Assembly (NCBI GenBank): GCA_020205615.1
Contig: CM035152.1
Span: 117,588,043-117,652,042 of the forward strand
Direction: 5' to 3'
DNA from: Panax quinquefolius
Taxonomy: Eukaryota > Streptophyta > Magnoliopsida > Apiales > Araliaceae
DNA length: 64,000 nucleotides
Shown: piece after piece, positions 48,201 through 54,114 of the stretch
Position numbering within the stretch: the first letter of the stretch is position 1
How the letters are laid out: each line of letters begins with the position of its first letter
Translations under genes and position numbers: made by a program
Notes under the pieces: model-generated
Seen by the model: the letters and a program-made list of their open reading frames with translations, nothing else
The model's database searches: none
Told to the model about the DNA's origin: nothing

Positions 48201-50773
48201 GTTCAATAAGAGTATCTGGTAACTTTCACAAAAAACCCTAAAAAGAAATATAATCTAATAAACATTTAAAATTTAGCCCAAAAAATAAACGGTCTCAAGA
48301 TTACTTGAATCTACTAGACTAACCTATATAATAAATAAAATTAGTAAATATATTAGAATTCCATAAAACCTAAAATATAATGACAAAATGATCTTCCTTT
48401 CCTTGATACTCCGTCCTATGTCATTCGAATTTTCTCGGAGAAAATTCGACCACGAATTTGTAATTTTGAAGTATTAAGCAGCAAGCTGTCATTTGTATAT
48501 TTGAATATATTGAATAAACATTTTTGTATCTTTATATATTTTAATTTCTCAAAGGTATAATATTCATGTATAAATCTATCTTTTGTGTGTGTGTATTTAT
48601 ACAATTTATCATATATATATCAATCTATTTACATACATATATATATATATATGTGTGTGACTTATAATAAATATATGGGGATAACATACATGTGGCAATC
48701 ACACAAGCATTAAATTAAGGGTAGTTTTGCCAATTGCCCATTTACTTAGTTCATTTAAGACACTTGTCATTTCACCATTTCATCATGCATAACTACGTCA
48801 TCTTGGGTTGGTTGCCGATGCCAATTGATAGTGGCAACCACAACCACACTTCCCTACAAATATATAGTATATGTATTTACTACTATCCTAAGGGAATAAC
48901 TCAAGAGGTAGTGGACTTCTTGATAAATGTCTCAAATAAGTACATTTCATGGGTTCCGTCCTCTGCAAAATCACTTTAAAAGTAGAGCTTACTCATTACA
49001 CAGCCGAATGGTAGAAGTTGTGGATGCCCTTCCCAAAATATATGTATTTATGTATATTAGGTAAACTATATACCATATCAAACTCAGTTATTGATCAATC
49101 TTATTTCGAAACAGCCAAATCAAAATGCTTCACAACCTTGGAGTTTGGCACACCAAAATTTTACGAAATAGCAGTAAGATTTAAATATCTTTAATTCAAA
49201 TTATCAACAAGAAAACATTTGGCAGCTTCATAGGAAGGCCGGAATGTGAGGTGCTATCTATCATAATATCAATTTGATATCATATATATTAAAACATGTA
49301 TGACTGCATGAATAATTCTTCCTCGTATACAGATCACAATCCGAAGTGGAAAGCTCAGAATCATGATCATATTAGAAGATTATTAATCTATTCCAATAAT
49401 TAGAATCCACTTTCTCACATCAGCGTCACTTTTTCTATTGTATTTCTCACATTTAATTTACATATAAATATATGATCCATATATTCATATCTTTCAACAC
49501 AGGCCATAATCAAGAAACCGACTTAAGCAAATGCATTCCTTTCTTTGTATAAGATGTTTTTGTTTGATAATTAAGCTTACTTAAAGGAGTCAAGTCCAAA
49601 CTCCACAAAGGGGCCCTAGAAATGTTGTAAAGAAATAAAAATTATTTCCTGGTTATCTTTCGAGATTTTTTCCTTCAAATAGTCTTGTTTGGCTTCTTTG
49701 GAGCTGTTCTTGTTTTTTGCCATTTTATGGACCATATGGACCGTAAGGAATGCTAAAAATTTTAATGATACTTTTCTTTCTATCTATCCACTTCTTTGGG
49801 ATAGGGTTTCATTCTAGTATCATTATGGGATTCAGCTATCTGAGATTTCAAAGGAGTTGCTATTTCAGATGTTCATCGAGATTCGCGAGTATTGCTTCAT
49901 TGGTTTCTAATATTAATTGGTTTCACTACCCTCCCCTTTTTTTAGCTTCATATCAATTTATACATCACTAAAATATGTATTTAAAAAAAAGGAAGTAACT
50001 TTAAGAGCAAATTATTTATAGTAACAAAACTTTGCTAACTAGAAAAAATAAAATAAGAAACTTACCACATTCCGTTCATATATCAAACGCAAAGCATCCC
50101 CAGCACTAACAGAGTTGTGCGATTCTATTGTTGAGACTGTAAAATTTGGTTGGCCAAACCACTTAGAGGTATCCAAATAATCAATTACTTGCTTCGCGTG
50201 AGCACAGCAAAAAACAAAAACTTCTTCAACTCCAGCAGATTCAAGCCATGCTAAGGTATAATCTATCATAGGAACGTTGACCAATGGTAACAGCACCTTC
50301 AAATTTCAATAGCAATAAGAGGCATCACAAGAAAAGAACATTAGCCAGACAATACGAGTAAATTTCGAAAGTAACCCAACTTTAATTCATGTCTTATGCA
50401 TAATAATTTATATACCGGAAGGAAGAGAACTATCATGTAAAAATCAAATTGGTGATTCTTCTTCTACATACTGAAACTCGCATCAACATTTTTCACAATT
50501 ACCAATAACATTTTAGTAAAAAAAAAATGTAACTACACCTAAAATAAATCATCAAACAATTGTTTCAAATATTCAAATAACATCAAATTTTCATACCCGT
50601 ATCATGAACTTCGTACATAGAACAAAAGGGAAAGAGAAAATTACTTTGGGGCGTTCGAGAGTGATGGGGCGGAACTTCTGGGCAAAACTATCGGCCAATA
50701 AAATAGCCTGTAATGGAACCCGAGTCAGATCCTCCTCTGAATCCTCTTTGATTCCTCCCTTTTTAGCCACCAT
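6191..50773 (-). CDS. EIF2B5: eIF2B epsilon subunit (translation initiation factor eIF-2B catalytic subunit), 15 exons, intact
   Basis: This subunit carries the guanine-nucleotide exchange activity that turns eIF2-GDP into eIF2-GTP in the cytosol, a rate-setting step of translation initiation. Coding exons (minus strand, 5' to 3'): 50773-50645, 50296-50066, 45489-45175, 44260-44153, 42086-41897, 38822-38560, 36906-36777, 35665-35586, 19216-18971, 18892-18816, 14168-14077, 13162-13080, 11383-11312, 6873-6748, 6223-6191. They sum to 2175 nt, 724 residues plus TAA, with matching phases and GT-AG at all 14 introns. Domains: nucleotidyltransferase-like fold about 21-250 (LLADSF at 25-30), NF motif at 243-244 (DNFDYQ), left-handed beta-helix hexapeptides about 326-412, acidic linker about 430-565, W2/HEAT domain about 566-724 with acidic-aromatic stretches around W691 and W715. 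The length fits the plant family (about 700-750). An in-frame ATG at 50875 could add 34 residues; I prefer 50773 because the extension is mostly microsatellite-encoded. Family assignment rests on remembered homologues; splicing is predicted. Confidence 0.95.
6224..6747 (-). other. eIF2B epsilon intron 14
   Basis: A 524-nt intron. It holds a (GT)n microsatellite at about 6359-6376 and no other recognisable feature. Confidence 0.8.
6359..6376. repeat. (GT)n microsatellite
   Basis: Nine uninterrupted GT units, preceded by an imperfect tgtgtct. Located in intron 14. Confidence 0.9.
6748..6873 (-). CDS. EIF2B5: eIF2B epsilon exon 14 (residues 673-714)
   Basis: It encodes [19 protein letters not shown], the first acidic-aromatic box of W2, then a Glu/Lys-rich helix to KFIQ. 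Acceptor tttgcag, donor gtaagc. Confidence 0.95.
7540..10638 (+). mobile_element. hAT-superfamily DNA transposon, 3.1 kb, in intron 13
   Basis: The left terminus caagggcgtagctac and the reverse complement of the right terminus, caaagggtggagctag, form imperfect terminal inverted repeats of hAT type (CA-RRGG start). The element carries a decayed transposase (8054-10370) with TTF zinc-finger and hAT dimerisation signatures. It sits inside a purine-rich tract, so the expected 8-bp target duplication cannot be resolved (both flanks are variants of gggggag). It lies antisense to the host gene and accounts for most of intron 13. Confidence 0.85.
8054..10370 (+). pseudogene. hAT transposase pseudogene (TTF-type / ZMYM1-like)
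   Basis: Pieces in several frames line up with one long transposase. A Lys-rich N-terminus at 8054 ([20 protein letters not shown]) is followed by [12 protein letters not shown] (about 8515), a TTF-like region with [20 protein letters not shown] (about 8640-8700) and DGFNDWKRV. The DUF4371-like part holds [16 protein letters not shown] (9213 on), then the RNase-H-like hallmark [13 protein letters not shown] (about 9403-9440) and [16 protein letters not shown]. It ends with the dimerisation block [19 protein letters not shown] near 10210. At least four frame changes and several stops, including TAG at 9449, rule out a functional product. Confidence 0.88.
10639..11311 (-). other. Intron 13, exon-13-proximal part
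   Basis: Purine-rich at the left, continuing the tract into which the hAT element inserted, then unremarkable intronic DNA. No gene found. Confidence 0.6.
11312..11383 (-). CDS. EIF2B5: eIF2B epsilon exon 13 (residues 649-672)
   Basis: It encodes [20 protein letters not shown] and SFVE, 72 nt, phase 0 at both ends. Donor gtattc. A W2 helix; the [11 protein letters not shown] string is characteristic of plant eIF2B epsilon. Confidence 0.93.
11384..13079 (-). other. Intron 12
   Basis: A 1696-nt intron. It holds a short GC-richer patch with gcgtcgcctaggcgtcc near 11870-11900, which resembles transposon-derived sequence, and a (TG)n microsatellite at 12806-12826. No coding region supported. Confidence 0.6.
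12806..12826. repeat. (TG)n microsatellite
   Basis: Ten uninterrupted TG units in intron 12, ending gtgtgtaggt. The same gtgtaggt boundary ends the microsatellite at 6359-6376. Confidence 0.9.
13080..13162 (-). CDS. EIF2B5: eIF2B epsilon exon 12 (residues 621-648)
   Basis: It encodes [20 protein letters not shown] and LSSIDEE. The frame requires donor gtcggt at 13079; a better-looking gtaaat lies four bases further on and would shift the frame. Confidence 0.9.
13163..14076 (-). other. Intron 11
   Basis: A 914-nt intron with no recognisable element. The short ORF at 13437-13643 has no family signature. Confidence 0.6.
14077..14168 (-). CDS. EIF2B5: eIF2B epsilon exon 11 (residues 590-620)
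   Basis: The first base completes the Arg codon; the exon then reads [20 protein letters not shown] and [10 protein letters not shown]. Acceptor catcag, donor gtaagt. Helices of the HEAT-like W2 fold. Confidence 0.92.
14485..15287. mobile_element. Foldback / MITE-like element with about 250-bp inverted arms
   Basis: The left arm (attggcttaaatatgatgat at 14485) and right arm (its reverse complement ending at 15287) stay complementary for roughly 250 bp. Shared blocks include gtgattcacctttcaatttt, atcatctaattgac and aacatcaaggataaat. The centre is nearly pure A/T and contains a second palindrome (about 14815-14990). No protein is encoded. It is a non-autonomous element in intron 10; the flanks (aataat / aatatt) leave the target duplication unclear, so the superfamily is not assigned. 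Confidence 0.82.
15288..16139 (-). other. Intron 10 segment with (TA)n and scattered agtatcc repeats
   Basis: It contains a (TA)n run at about 15400-15418. From about 15650 to 15800 the motif agtatc / agtatcc recurs many times at irregular spacing, for example in gaagtatcc, gagtatccag and aaaagtatccatgg. No gene is visible. Confidence 0.6.
16140..17740 (-). pseudogene. Unidentified degenerate coding remnant, minus strand
   Basis: Several neighbouring minus-strand reading frames look protein-coding in composition but are broken. One piece (about 16154-16378) reads [20 protein letters not shown] and ends [15 protein letters not shown]; just upstream, in a shifted frame, comes [20 protein letters not shown]. 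Farther upstream are an acidic [20 protein letters not shown] block and a segment with [18 protein letters not shown] spelled across frame breaks. The acidic, repeat-poor character and its place inside an intron suggest a retroelement gag-like or captured-gene remnant, but I do not recognise the family. Not part of eIF2B epsilon: the flanking exons 10 and 11 join without it. Confidence 0.45.
17760..18420 (-). mobile_element. LINE (non-LTR retrotransposon) 3' fragment
   Basis: In minus sense, a stretch translates as [20 protein letters not shown] followed by LWNSYL (about 18140-18230). This is the C-x-x-...-H-x-x-x-H-C pattern of the reverse-transcriptase zinc-binding domain at the C-terminus of plant L1-type LINEs. 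Downstream in minus sense the sequence ends in a run of A (plus-strand t run at 17761-17773), fitting a poly(A) tail. Frames are broken and the polymerase core is missing, so it is a 5'-truncated dead copy in intron 10. Confidence 0.7.
18421..18815 (-). other. Intron 10, exon-10-proximal part
   Basis: No element recognised in the last 395 bp of intron 10 next to exon 10. Confidence 0.5.
18816..18892 (-). CDS. EIF2B5: eIF2B epsilon exon 10 (residues 565-589)
   Basis: The exon encodes [20 protein letters not shown] and EVNSL, the start of the W2 domain, and ends two bases into an Arg codon before donor gtatgg. It is only 78 nt from exon 9. Confidence 0.93.
18971..19216 (-). CDS. EIF2B5: eIF2B epsilon exon 9 (residues 483-564)
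   Basis: It starts [20 protein letters not shown], continues with [11 protein letters not shown], and runs through an acidic tract to VYFEKE. It lies 16.4 kb downstream of exon 8, across the copia insertion, yet the frame is intact. Donor gtttgt. Confidence 0.93.
19217..21830 (-). other. Intron 8, part 3' of the copia insertion
   Basis: From about 19490 to 20080 the DNA is AT-rich and non-coding. Around 20090-20440 it turns transcript-like: a pyrimidine-rich stretch, tctagccctagcaaaaccta, then a GC-richer segment with short ORFs on both strands and a gtaacc donor-like site at 20426. Broken coding-like stretches continue to about 21650 (for example [20 protein letters not shown] at about 21410-21470). 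I do not recognise a protein family; captured gene pieces or an old element are possible. Confidence 0.4.
21836..23134 (+). repeat. 5' LTR of the chimeric copia
   Basis: A 1299-bp direct repeat of 33269-34504. Relative to the 3' LTR it has an extra segment of about 45 bp near 22010-22050 (around tttactctgttaatttgtaa) plus many single changes, so the insertion is not recent. Confidence 0.9.
23138..23149 (+). other. Copia primer-binding site (tRNA-iMet)
   Basis: ggtatcagagca lies four bases inside the 5' LTR and matches the 3' end of plant initiator methionine tRNA in complement, as in most plant copia elements. Confidence 0.8.
23189..24300 (+). pseudogene. Copia gag pseudogene (outer element)
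   Basis: It starts [20 protein letters not shown], then REKFAN and a TAG at 23268 where Trp is expected (W-K-x-R-M-Q). The open frame 23273-23962 carries the UBN2-type gag ([43 protein letters not shown]). After a stop at 23960 a shifted frame holds the CCHC zinc knuckle [14 protein letters not shown] at 24078-24118. Further stops follow. Dead. Confidence 0.88.
24301..27309 (+). pseudogene. Copia protease and integrase pseudogene (outer element)
   Basis: In order: an aspartic protease start [14 protein letters not shown] (about 25560-25600), a GAG-pre-integrase block with [17 protein letters not shown] (about 25955), and the integrase C-terminal half with [12 protein letters not shown] (about 26370), [20 protein letters not shown] and [15 protein letters not shown] (26600 on). 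The GAG-pre-integrase His motif has a stop just before it and other stops occur throughout (for example after PRHN and LP). A copia linker with [18 protein letters not shown] leads to FRNRQDD at about 27290, the expected start of reverse transcriptase, where the element breaks off. Confidence 0.85.
25055..25222. mobile_element. Small foldback MITE inside the copia
   Basis: Near-perfect inverted arms: 25062 onward (ggatcctttccatttcaaat) and 25160-25215, its reverse complement, separated by a loop of about 40 bp. Total about 160 bp. It interrupts the region between gag and protease and therefore postdates the copia's coding function or belongs to a derived lineage. Confidence 0.75.
27310..28600 (+). 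pseudogene. Inner copia gag and GAG-pre-integrase remnant
   Basis: The gag core reads [20 protein letters not shown] (27390 on) and, across frameshifts, reaches a CCHC zinc knuckle [14 protein letters not shown] at 27851-27892. The protease start is [15 protein letters not shown] (about 28003-28050), with DCGS in place of the usual D-S/T-G. GAG-pre-integrase is visible as [20 protein letters not shown] (about 28420). Multiple stops. Confidence 0.8.
28601..30720 (+). pseudogene. Inner copia integrase / reverse transcriptase / RNase H pseudogene
   Basis: Most of the integrase core appears deleted: the sequence jumps to [20 protein letters not shown] (28697 on). Reverse transcriptase runs from [20 protein letters not shown] (29350) through [15 protein letters not shown], the stop at 29589 (Q-I-D-V-K), [12 protein letters not shown] with a stop just before it, and [13 protein letters not shown] (about 29850-29885). 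RNase H shows [17 protein letters not shown] and [15 protein letters not shown], with a 27-bp in-frame tandem duplication at 30511-30564. Nonfunctional. Confidence 0.88.
30871..32690 (+). repeat. 3' LTR of the inner copia
   Basis: It starts TGAAAGTAGTATGCCCTCAAG directly after the purine tract aatgggagat and ends near 32690 (aaactaaca). The start is firm, the end is approximate because no second copy is present for comparison. A palindrome at 31801-31873 lies inside. A second purine tract (aaagggggagaatgt, 31495-31509) is an alternative LTR start if 30871 is wrong. Confidence 0.6.
31801..31873. repeat. About 73-bp hairpin-forming palindrome
   Basis: taaatccacaacaaaaattg on the left pairs with caaaaagtgttgtggattta on the right across a short centre. 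It may be a tiny MITE inside the LTR or part of its own structure. Confidence 0.65.
32700..33268 (+). pseudogene. Outer copia 3' coding end
   Basis: The ORF 32790-33074 ([20 protein letters not shown] to GGKIKRLF) lies just upstream of the 3' LTR and polypurine tract. It belongs to the outer element by position. No conserved domain is recognised; some SIRE-like copia elements carry an extra 3' ORF, so this could be its tail. Confidence 0.5.
33269..34504 (+). repeat. 3' LTR of the chimeric copia
   Basis: A 1236-bp direct repeat of 21836-23134, ending gggaaataaca. Flanked on the right by attta. Confidence 0.9.
34505..35585 (-). other. Intron 8, part 5' of the copia (next to exon 8)
   Basis: Non-coding. 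It contains a tandem duplication with a period of about 98 bp (34865-35060) and otherwise nothing recognised. Confidence 0.6.
34865..35060. repeat. 98-bp tandem duplication
   Basis: Two adjacent copies share tagccaactttgacat, gtaagacagtgaaaatgatt and ttttattagaaagaatgata with only a few differences. First copy about 34865-34962, second about 34963-35060. Confidence 0.88.
35586..35665 (-). CDS. EIF2B5: eIF2B epsilon exon 8 (residues 456-482)
   Basis: A short linker exon in the variable region between the beta-helix and W2. It reads [20 protein letters not shown] and ends ATSE before donor gttatt. I chose it because its phase fits exons 7 and 9 and plant family members carry a similar DKLNG segment here. 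It is the least conserved exon. Confidence 0.82.
35666..36776 (-). other. Intron 7
   Basis: A 1111-nt intron. A minus-strand open stretch around 36010-36140 is coding-like but does not fit the protein; see rejected items. No element recognised. Confidence 0.6.
36777..36906 (-). CDS. EIF2B5: eIF2B epsilon exon 7 (residues 413-455)
   Basis: It encodes [20 protein letters not shown] and the acidic [14 protein letters not shown] stretch. It ends one base into a codon (TCA C) before donor gtaact, completed by CA of exon 8 to give Pro. Confidence 0.92.
36907..38559 (-). other. Intron 6
   Basis: A 1653-nt intron. Short ORFs such as 37307-37525 carry no family signature and no transposon ends were recognised. 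Confidence 0.6.
38560..38822 (-). CDS. EIF2B5: eIF2B epsilon exon 6 (residues 325-412), beta-helix
   Basis: One exon carries nearly all the left-handed beta-helix. Hexapeptide turns are visible as [24 protein letters not shown] and VTIEGC. It ends VVLSFK before donor gtatgt. Confidence 0.95.
39530..40177 (-). mobile_element. MITE copy 1 (tgttcta ends), intron 5
   Basis: It ends in tgttcta and tagaaca. Read on the minus strand it matches the plus-strand copy at 47452-48181 along its length (for example catctagtttc/aggcccgc region, gtgaacaatatcaa, caaaatggataatttt and the subterminal aagcggct block). No coding capacity; 648 bp. Confidence 0.8.
40528..40950. repeat. Paired direct repeats of about 120 bp
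   Basis: About 40528-40650 and 40831-40950 share gatctWaggRgagcYcatc, caaaagctagttgtta and gactMaaccccRataagcc in the same order and orientation. A small terminal-repeat element (TRIM-like) is one possible reading; no primer-binding site was confirmed. Confidence 0.6.
41480..41830 (-). mobile_element. LINE reverse-transcriptase fragment in intron 5
   Basis: In minus sense the frame reads [20 protein letters not shown] then [15 protein letters not shown], which matches the plant LINE reverse-transcriptase block F-R-P-I-S-L-x-x-x-x-Y-K-I-x-x-K-V-L. It is followed in another frame by [21 protein letters not shown] and [12 protein letters not shown], the next conserved blocks in the right order. 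Broken by stops and frameshifts. Sequence down to about 40980 may belong to the same element but is not recognisable. Confidence 0.72.
41897..42086 (-). CDS. EIF2B5: eIF2B epsilon exon 5 (residues 262-324)
   Basis: It encodes [20 protein letters not shown] and then [16 protein letters not shown], the linker from the nucleotidyltransferase-like domain to the beta-helix. It ends one base into a codon before donor gtaagg; that base joins AG from exon 6 to give Glu325. Confidence 0.93.
42087..44152 (-). other. Intron 4
   Basis: A 2066-nt intron. Around 43577-43640 it contains gtggcggaactacaatatag, which resembles a hAT terminal sequence, but no partner terminus was found. A (TA)n(CA)n microsatellite lies at about 43727-43752. 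No gene. Confidence 0.6.
43725..43752. repeat. (TA)n(CA)n microsatellite
   Basis: A compound run of TA followed by CA units in intron 4. Confidence 0.85.
44153..44260 (-). CDS. EIF2B5: eIF2B epsilon exon 4 (residues 226-261), NF motif
   Basis: The exon encodes [15 protein letters not shown] followed by [16 protein letters not shown]243-F244 is the NF motif known from yeast work to contribute to exchange activity. Acceptor ttgcag, donor gtatgt, 108 nt. Confidence 0.94.
44261..45174 (-). other. Intron 3
   Basis: A 914-nt intron without recognisable elements; contains short CA repeats near 44587-44600. Confidence 0.6.
45175..45489 (-). CDS. EIF2B5: eIF2B epsilon exon 3 (residues 121-225)
   Basis: The longest exon (315 nt). 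It begins [12 protein letters not shown], contains [20 protein letters not shown] and ends NDKQ. The donor gtttag is weak beyond the GT, but exon 4 continues in frame exactly as family members do. Confidence 0.93.
45761..46055. mobile_element. Stowaway-like MITE in intron 2
   Basis: The left end ttccctccattt and the reverse complement of the right end, ctcccgacat, resemble the CTCCCTCC terminus of Stowaway (Tc1/mariner) MITEs. Both sides are flanked by TA. Length about 295 bp fits the family. The inverted repeat is short, so the call is moderate. Confidence 0.5.
46342..46946. mobile_element. Pogo-like (Emigrant/Lemi-type) non-autonomous element
   Basis: Long terminal inverted repeats: cagtagaacctctataaatt at the left and its reverse complement ending at 46946. 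These termini are typical of plant pogo-like elements of the Tc1/mariner superfamily. The left flank is TA as expected; the right flank is now TG. Interior AT-rich, 605 bp, no transposase. Confidence 0.82.
47452..48181 (+). mobile_element. MITE copy 2 (tgttcta ends), intron 2
   Basis: 730 bp, ends tgttcta / tagaaca. It is the inverted partner of 39530-40177, with an extra GC-rich subterminal part containing aggcccgctttagcgctagg and ctagcgcctttt. No coding capacity. Confidence 0.82.
48182..50065 (-). other. Intron 2, remainder
   Basis: Non-coding, with (TA)n runs near 48636-48650. The short ORFs at 48734-48979 and 49750-49971 show no family signature. Confidence 0.55.
50066..50296 (-). CDS. 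EIF2B5: eIF2B epsilon exon 2 (residues 44-120)
   Basis: It opens with [20 protein letters not shown], a hallmark of the nucleotidyltransferase-like fold, and ends YERNV before donor gtaagt. Length is 231 nt, phase 0 at both ends. Confidence 0.95.
50297..50644 (-). other. Intron 1
   Basis: A 348-nt intron, donor gtaatt, acceptor ttgaag. No element recognised. Confidence 0.85.
50645..50773 (-). CDS. EIF2B5: eIF2B epsilon exon 1 (residues 1-43)
   Basis: The exon starts at the ATG whose context is aacaataATGgtg and ends ERPK before donor gtaatt. It holds the basic N-terminus and the first strand of the nucleotidyltransferase-like fold. Phase 0 at the 3' end. Confidence 0.93.
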
Positions 50774-50892
50774 TATTGTTTTTGGCTTAACAGCGCTCCC
50801 TCTCTCCCTCTCTCCCTCTCTCCCTCTCTTTGTCCTACAGACGCAACCACAATTATGCGGCACCGGAAACCACAATTATGTGGCACCGGAAA
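50774..50892 (-). promoter_or_regulatory. 5' leader of eIF2B epsilon: GA-rich microsatellite and 23-bp tandem duplication
   Basis: In mRNA sense the leader holds repeated gagagagg units (plus strand ctctccct at about 50800-50830) and, further upstream, two copies of a 23-bp unit at 50846-50868 and 50869-50891 that differ at one base. GA repeats near plant transcription starts are known binding sites of BBR/BPC factors; a role here is inference. The duplicated unit contributes an upstream in-frame ATG at 50875. The transcription start is not visible from sequence. Confidence 0.5.
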
Positions 50893-50949
50893 AACCTCTG
50901 TACTCAAAACGCAAAACCCCAAGGCTATGTTTGTTTTGGGTTAAACTCT

Positions 50950-51493
50950 TTTTGGGAATGACGTATTTTAAAATGATTAAAATATAAGTTATTTTAAGTT
51001 GTGACTTTTAAGTAAAAGTGTTCGACTGATAATGACTTATAAGCTAGAAATTAAGTTAAAACAAATTATAAATATGTTCGGTTGATAAATGACTTATAAG
51101 TTAAAATAAAATGTAAAGATTACTAAAAAGAATATTATAAAAAGATATCATATTGAAGGTTATTATCGTTAAACAACTTATTTAAACAGTTTATTATTTA
51201 AATAACTTATTGGTAAATAACTTATTATTTAAATAGTTTATTGGTAAACAACTTATTTAGGGGGTGTTCGGCAATGACAAACCAATTTATAAGTCATTTG
51301 TCACTGTATGAGTGTTTGGGTGTTTGGGAGCTACTTATTTTTTAACTTGTAAGTTGGTTTTTAAATCAAAAAAAATAAGTAACTATGTGACTTATTTAAA
51401 AATGACTTCTAAGTCATTTTAAAATAAGTTAGTTTGACCAAATGTAATATTTATTTTGTCCCTCTTCGATTTTGCCCATCTTTTTATTAATGT
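50950..51493. mobile_element. MITE cluster upstream of the gene (left part)
   Basis: Two related AT-rich units rich in gacttataag motifs. The stretch 50992-51135 is the approximate reverse complement of 55682-55815, on the far side of the solo LTR. A second unit starts at 51263 with gtgttcggcaatgacaaacc. The cluster continues at 55677 after the inserted LTR. Superfamily not assigned. Confidence 0.65.
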
Positions 51494-52669
51494 TGTGACG
51501 CCCCAAAATAGGTATACATCACCCATCTTGAATCGCCAGGAAATACACTACTGACAACTTCATTTATACAACTGTCGTGCAAAATATGACGACATGTATA
51601 CTGTGAGTTTAAATACAAATATATATACCAACTCGACTCATACGCCACAATTGCATCTTATACAAAGGTACGATCGATAAGCTGTTTTAGAAATTAAAAT
51701 CTTTGGGAATTGTTCAAGGAAACCTTTCATACATGGGAGGCCATGCGTCTAGGTTATGATAGATATCATATGTTCACAGAATTATCCTTGGTTGATCCAG
51801 TAGATCCCAAAGAAAAATGAGAAGATTATTATCATGTTCCTTCTAATGGTGAGTCTTCTCTTGATATATAACTATCTCCACTGTCTGCAATTGAGAACTA
51901 TATTTTAACCAAACTCCAAGATTATATAGGTAGTGCTCAGTAGATATACTCAAAGAAGTGGATGTACACAACCTGCTTTTATGATAACACGAGGTTGTAT
52001 GTTATTTACATCTTGTATGATAGTGGCAAAACACACCTTCCAAAGTTGGGTTCACCTCACCCTATTGGTTCACCAAATTTAAATATCAAATGGCGTATAC
52101 AATCGACACACTTATCTAAAGTTCTCAATAAAATTATTTTCATACTATTTAGGGAGAACCTCAACATCTATAGACCATCGATTCTATTCTCCTACATTAT
52201 CCTCGCTCGACCCATTACTACACTCTTATTACCGTAAAAGGAATTGTGAAGCAAAAAGGGTGAGCACAAATAATCGAGTAAAGAATATCATGAATAAAGA
52301 TAATTAAATTATCAATAGCCTTCGTCAGTAATAAATCAGAGATTTAGAACATATGGTAGATGATAAAACTTTTCAACCATAGTTGCAGCGGAACGAACAA
52401 TCCATTAGAAGAGTCAAATAGACCATAAAATCTATTATCTTCTCCACGTTAAAAGTCCACCAACAATGTTTTATCCCTGTAACATCAATCAACAGTTCCT
52501 TTCCACAATCAGATGAATAACTTATAATCATAATTGTGATTCTAAATCCCTCTTCGCACCCAGGACGAAGATAATTTTCATTACCTATCTTTACCTGAAA
52601 CATCAAAGATCATGGTTATACCAAATTACAGTTCCTGTTTATAATCATACTTAATAAATTCATCTTTGC

Positions 52670-53300
52670 ACTACGGGGCAAAGATATTCATTATCATTTC
52701 ATTTTTGCACTGGTAGAAGACATACTGGCTGTATTTTTAGAAGAGTCAAGTAGAGCATGATATCTACTATCTTTACGAATTTAAAAGTTTATTATCAATA
52801 TTTTATCACGAGACTCTAGCTTAATAAATAATCCACATCATCGAATCACCCACCCGACTACTGACGAGGATATTCGTTAATATCACATCCATGAATTATC
52901 CATGCACTACGGGCGAGGATATTCATTATTATCACATCCATGAATTAATATTTCATTGCCGGAAACTCATTTCGATAATTAATCCACATCATCGAATCAT
53001 CCCCGCACTACGTGCCGAGGATATTCGTTAATATCACGACCACGAATTATCTATGCATCACGGCCAAAGATAATCGTGTTTTCATCAACAATCGTGATCA
53101 TACCATAAAATAATTCATCTTTGCACCCTTGGCCGAAGAGAATCCATGGCCATAATCATACCAAAAACTTTCCATCAATGCACTACTGCAGGCCGATGAG
53201 GATTTTTACCACATCATTTGTAACATATTATTGGCCATGATTATCTAGAATAATCTCTAATATAATCATAGCAAGTCCATCTATGCACTACAGGCCACAG
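52670..53300. repeat. Imperfect repeats with 'gcactac..ggcgaggatattc' core
   Basis: The core gcactacgggcgaggatatt and close variants recurs at least six times at roughly 60-100 bp spacing, each followed by an atcacatcc / aatcat segment. Confidence 0.75.
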
Positions 53301-54114
53301 ATGACTTTCATCATAATATAAGCATGAGGATAATGACAATGATATAAAGAATCAATCGAATGAGATAAATGATAAATATTAAACATTTATAATACAATTT
53401 ATCCAGTGATTGATAATAACCAAATGTTATCAATCACTTAATAATCTCATAATCTAATATCATTAATATTATAACAATATTTTAATCATTTTTTAAACTT
53501 AAAATAATTTATTTTAATTGTTTACACTTTACTAATTAATGCATTTAATCATCCTAAAATGCCAAACTCATAAGATTTTATCATCAATAACCAAAACTCT
53601 CATCACAAATCTGCATATACCTTATATAGAATTTTCAAGCCATAAAATTCTATTTTCTAATTTTGTTACTTCACATAACATATTTAATTCATTTACTCAT
53701 AACTAGTTCATTTTCATGAAAAATACCAAATCAGTCCCAAAAATATTTCTTTTCTTTTCTTTACTATTTTTCATATGGCCAAAACTGCCGAATATTTAGA
53801 CATTTTTTATAAACTGTACTTTTGTCCAAAAATTCTGAAATTTATACGGCATACTTCTGTTATATACATGTACTTCCAATAAAAATTTCACCAATTTTAG
53901 AGTTAACCACAAGGAGTTATAAGGGTTTACTTTTAAAATAGTCTTTTCCCATAAAATTCATAACTCTTAATCTATACATAAAAAAATCGCCATTTTTGGA
54001 CACAATATAGAAAACTCATTAAATTATCATTTCAAATTTTTCCAGAATTTTTGAGGGTCAGAAAAATTATGAAACTGCAAATGGATTTTTGCCCCCCATG
54101 CGGTAATCCACGTA

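Noticed and set aside
50591..50875. Upstream ATG at 50875 as the main start
   Set aside because: The added residues are encoded by a tandem duplication and a GA microsatellite, and family members start close to the KKGG segment. Kept as a finding.
50604..50987. Plus-strand ORF of 127 codons over exon 1
   Set aside because: It is the antisense shadow of exon 1 and its leader, with low-complexity Ser/Leu/Pro from the CT repeat.
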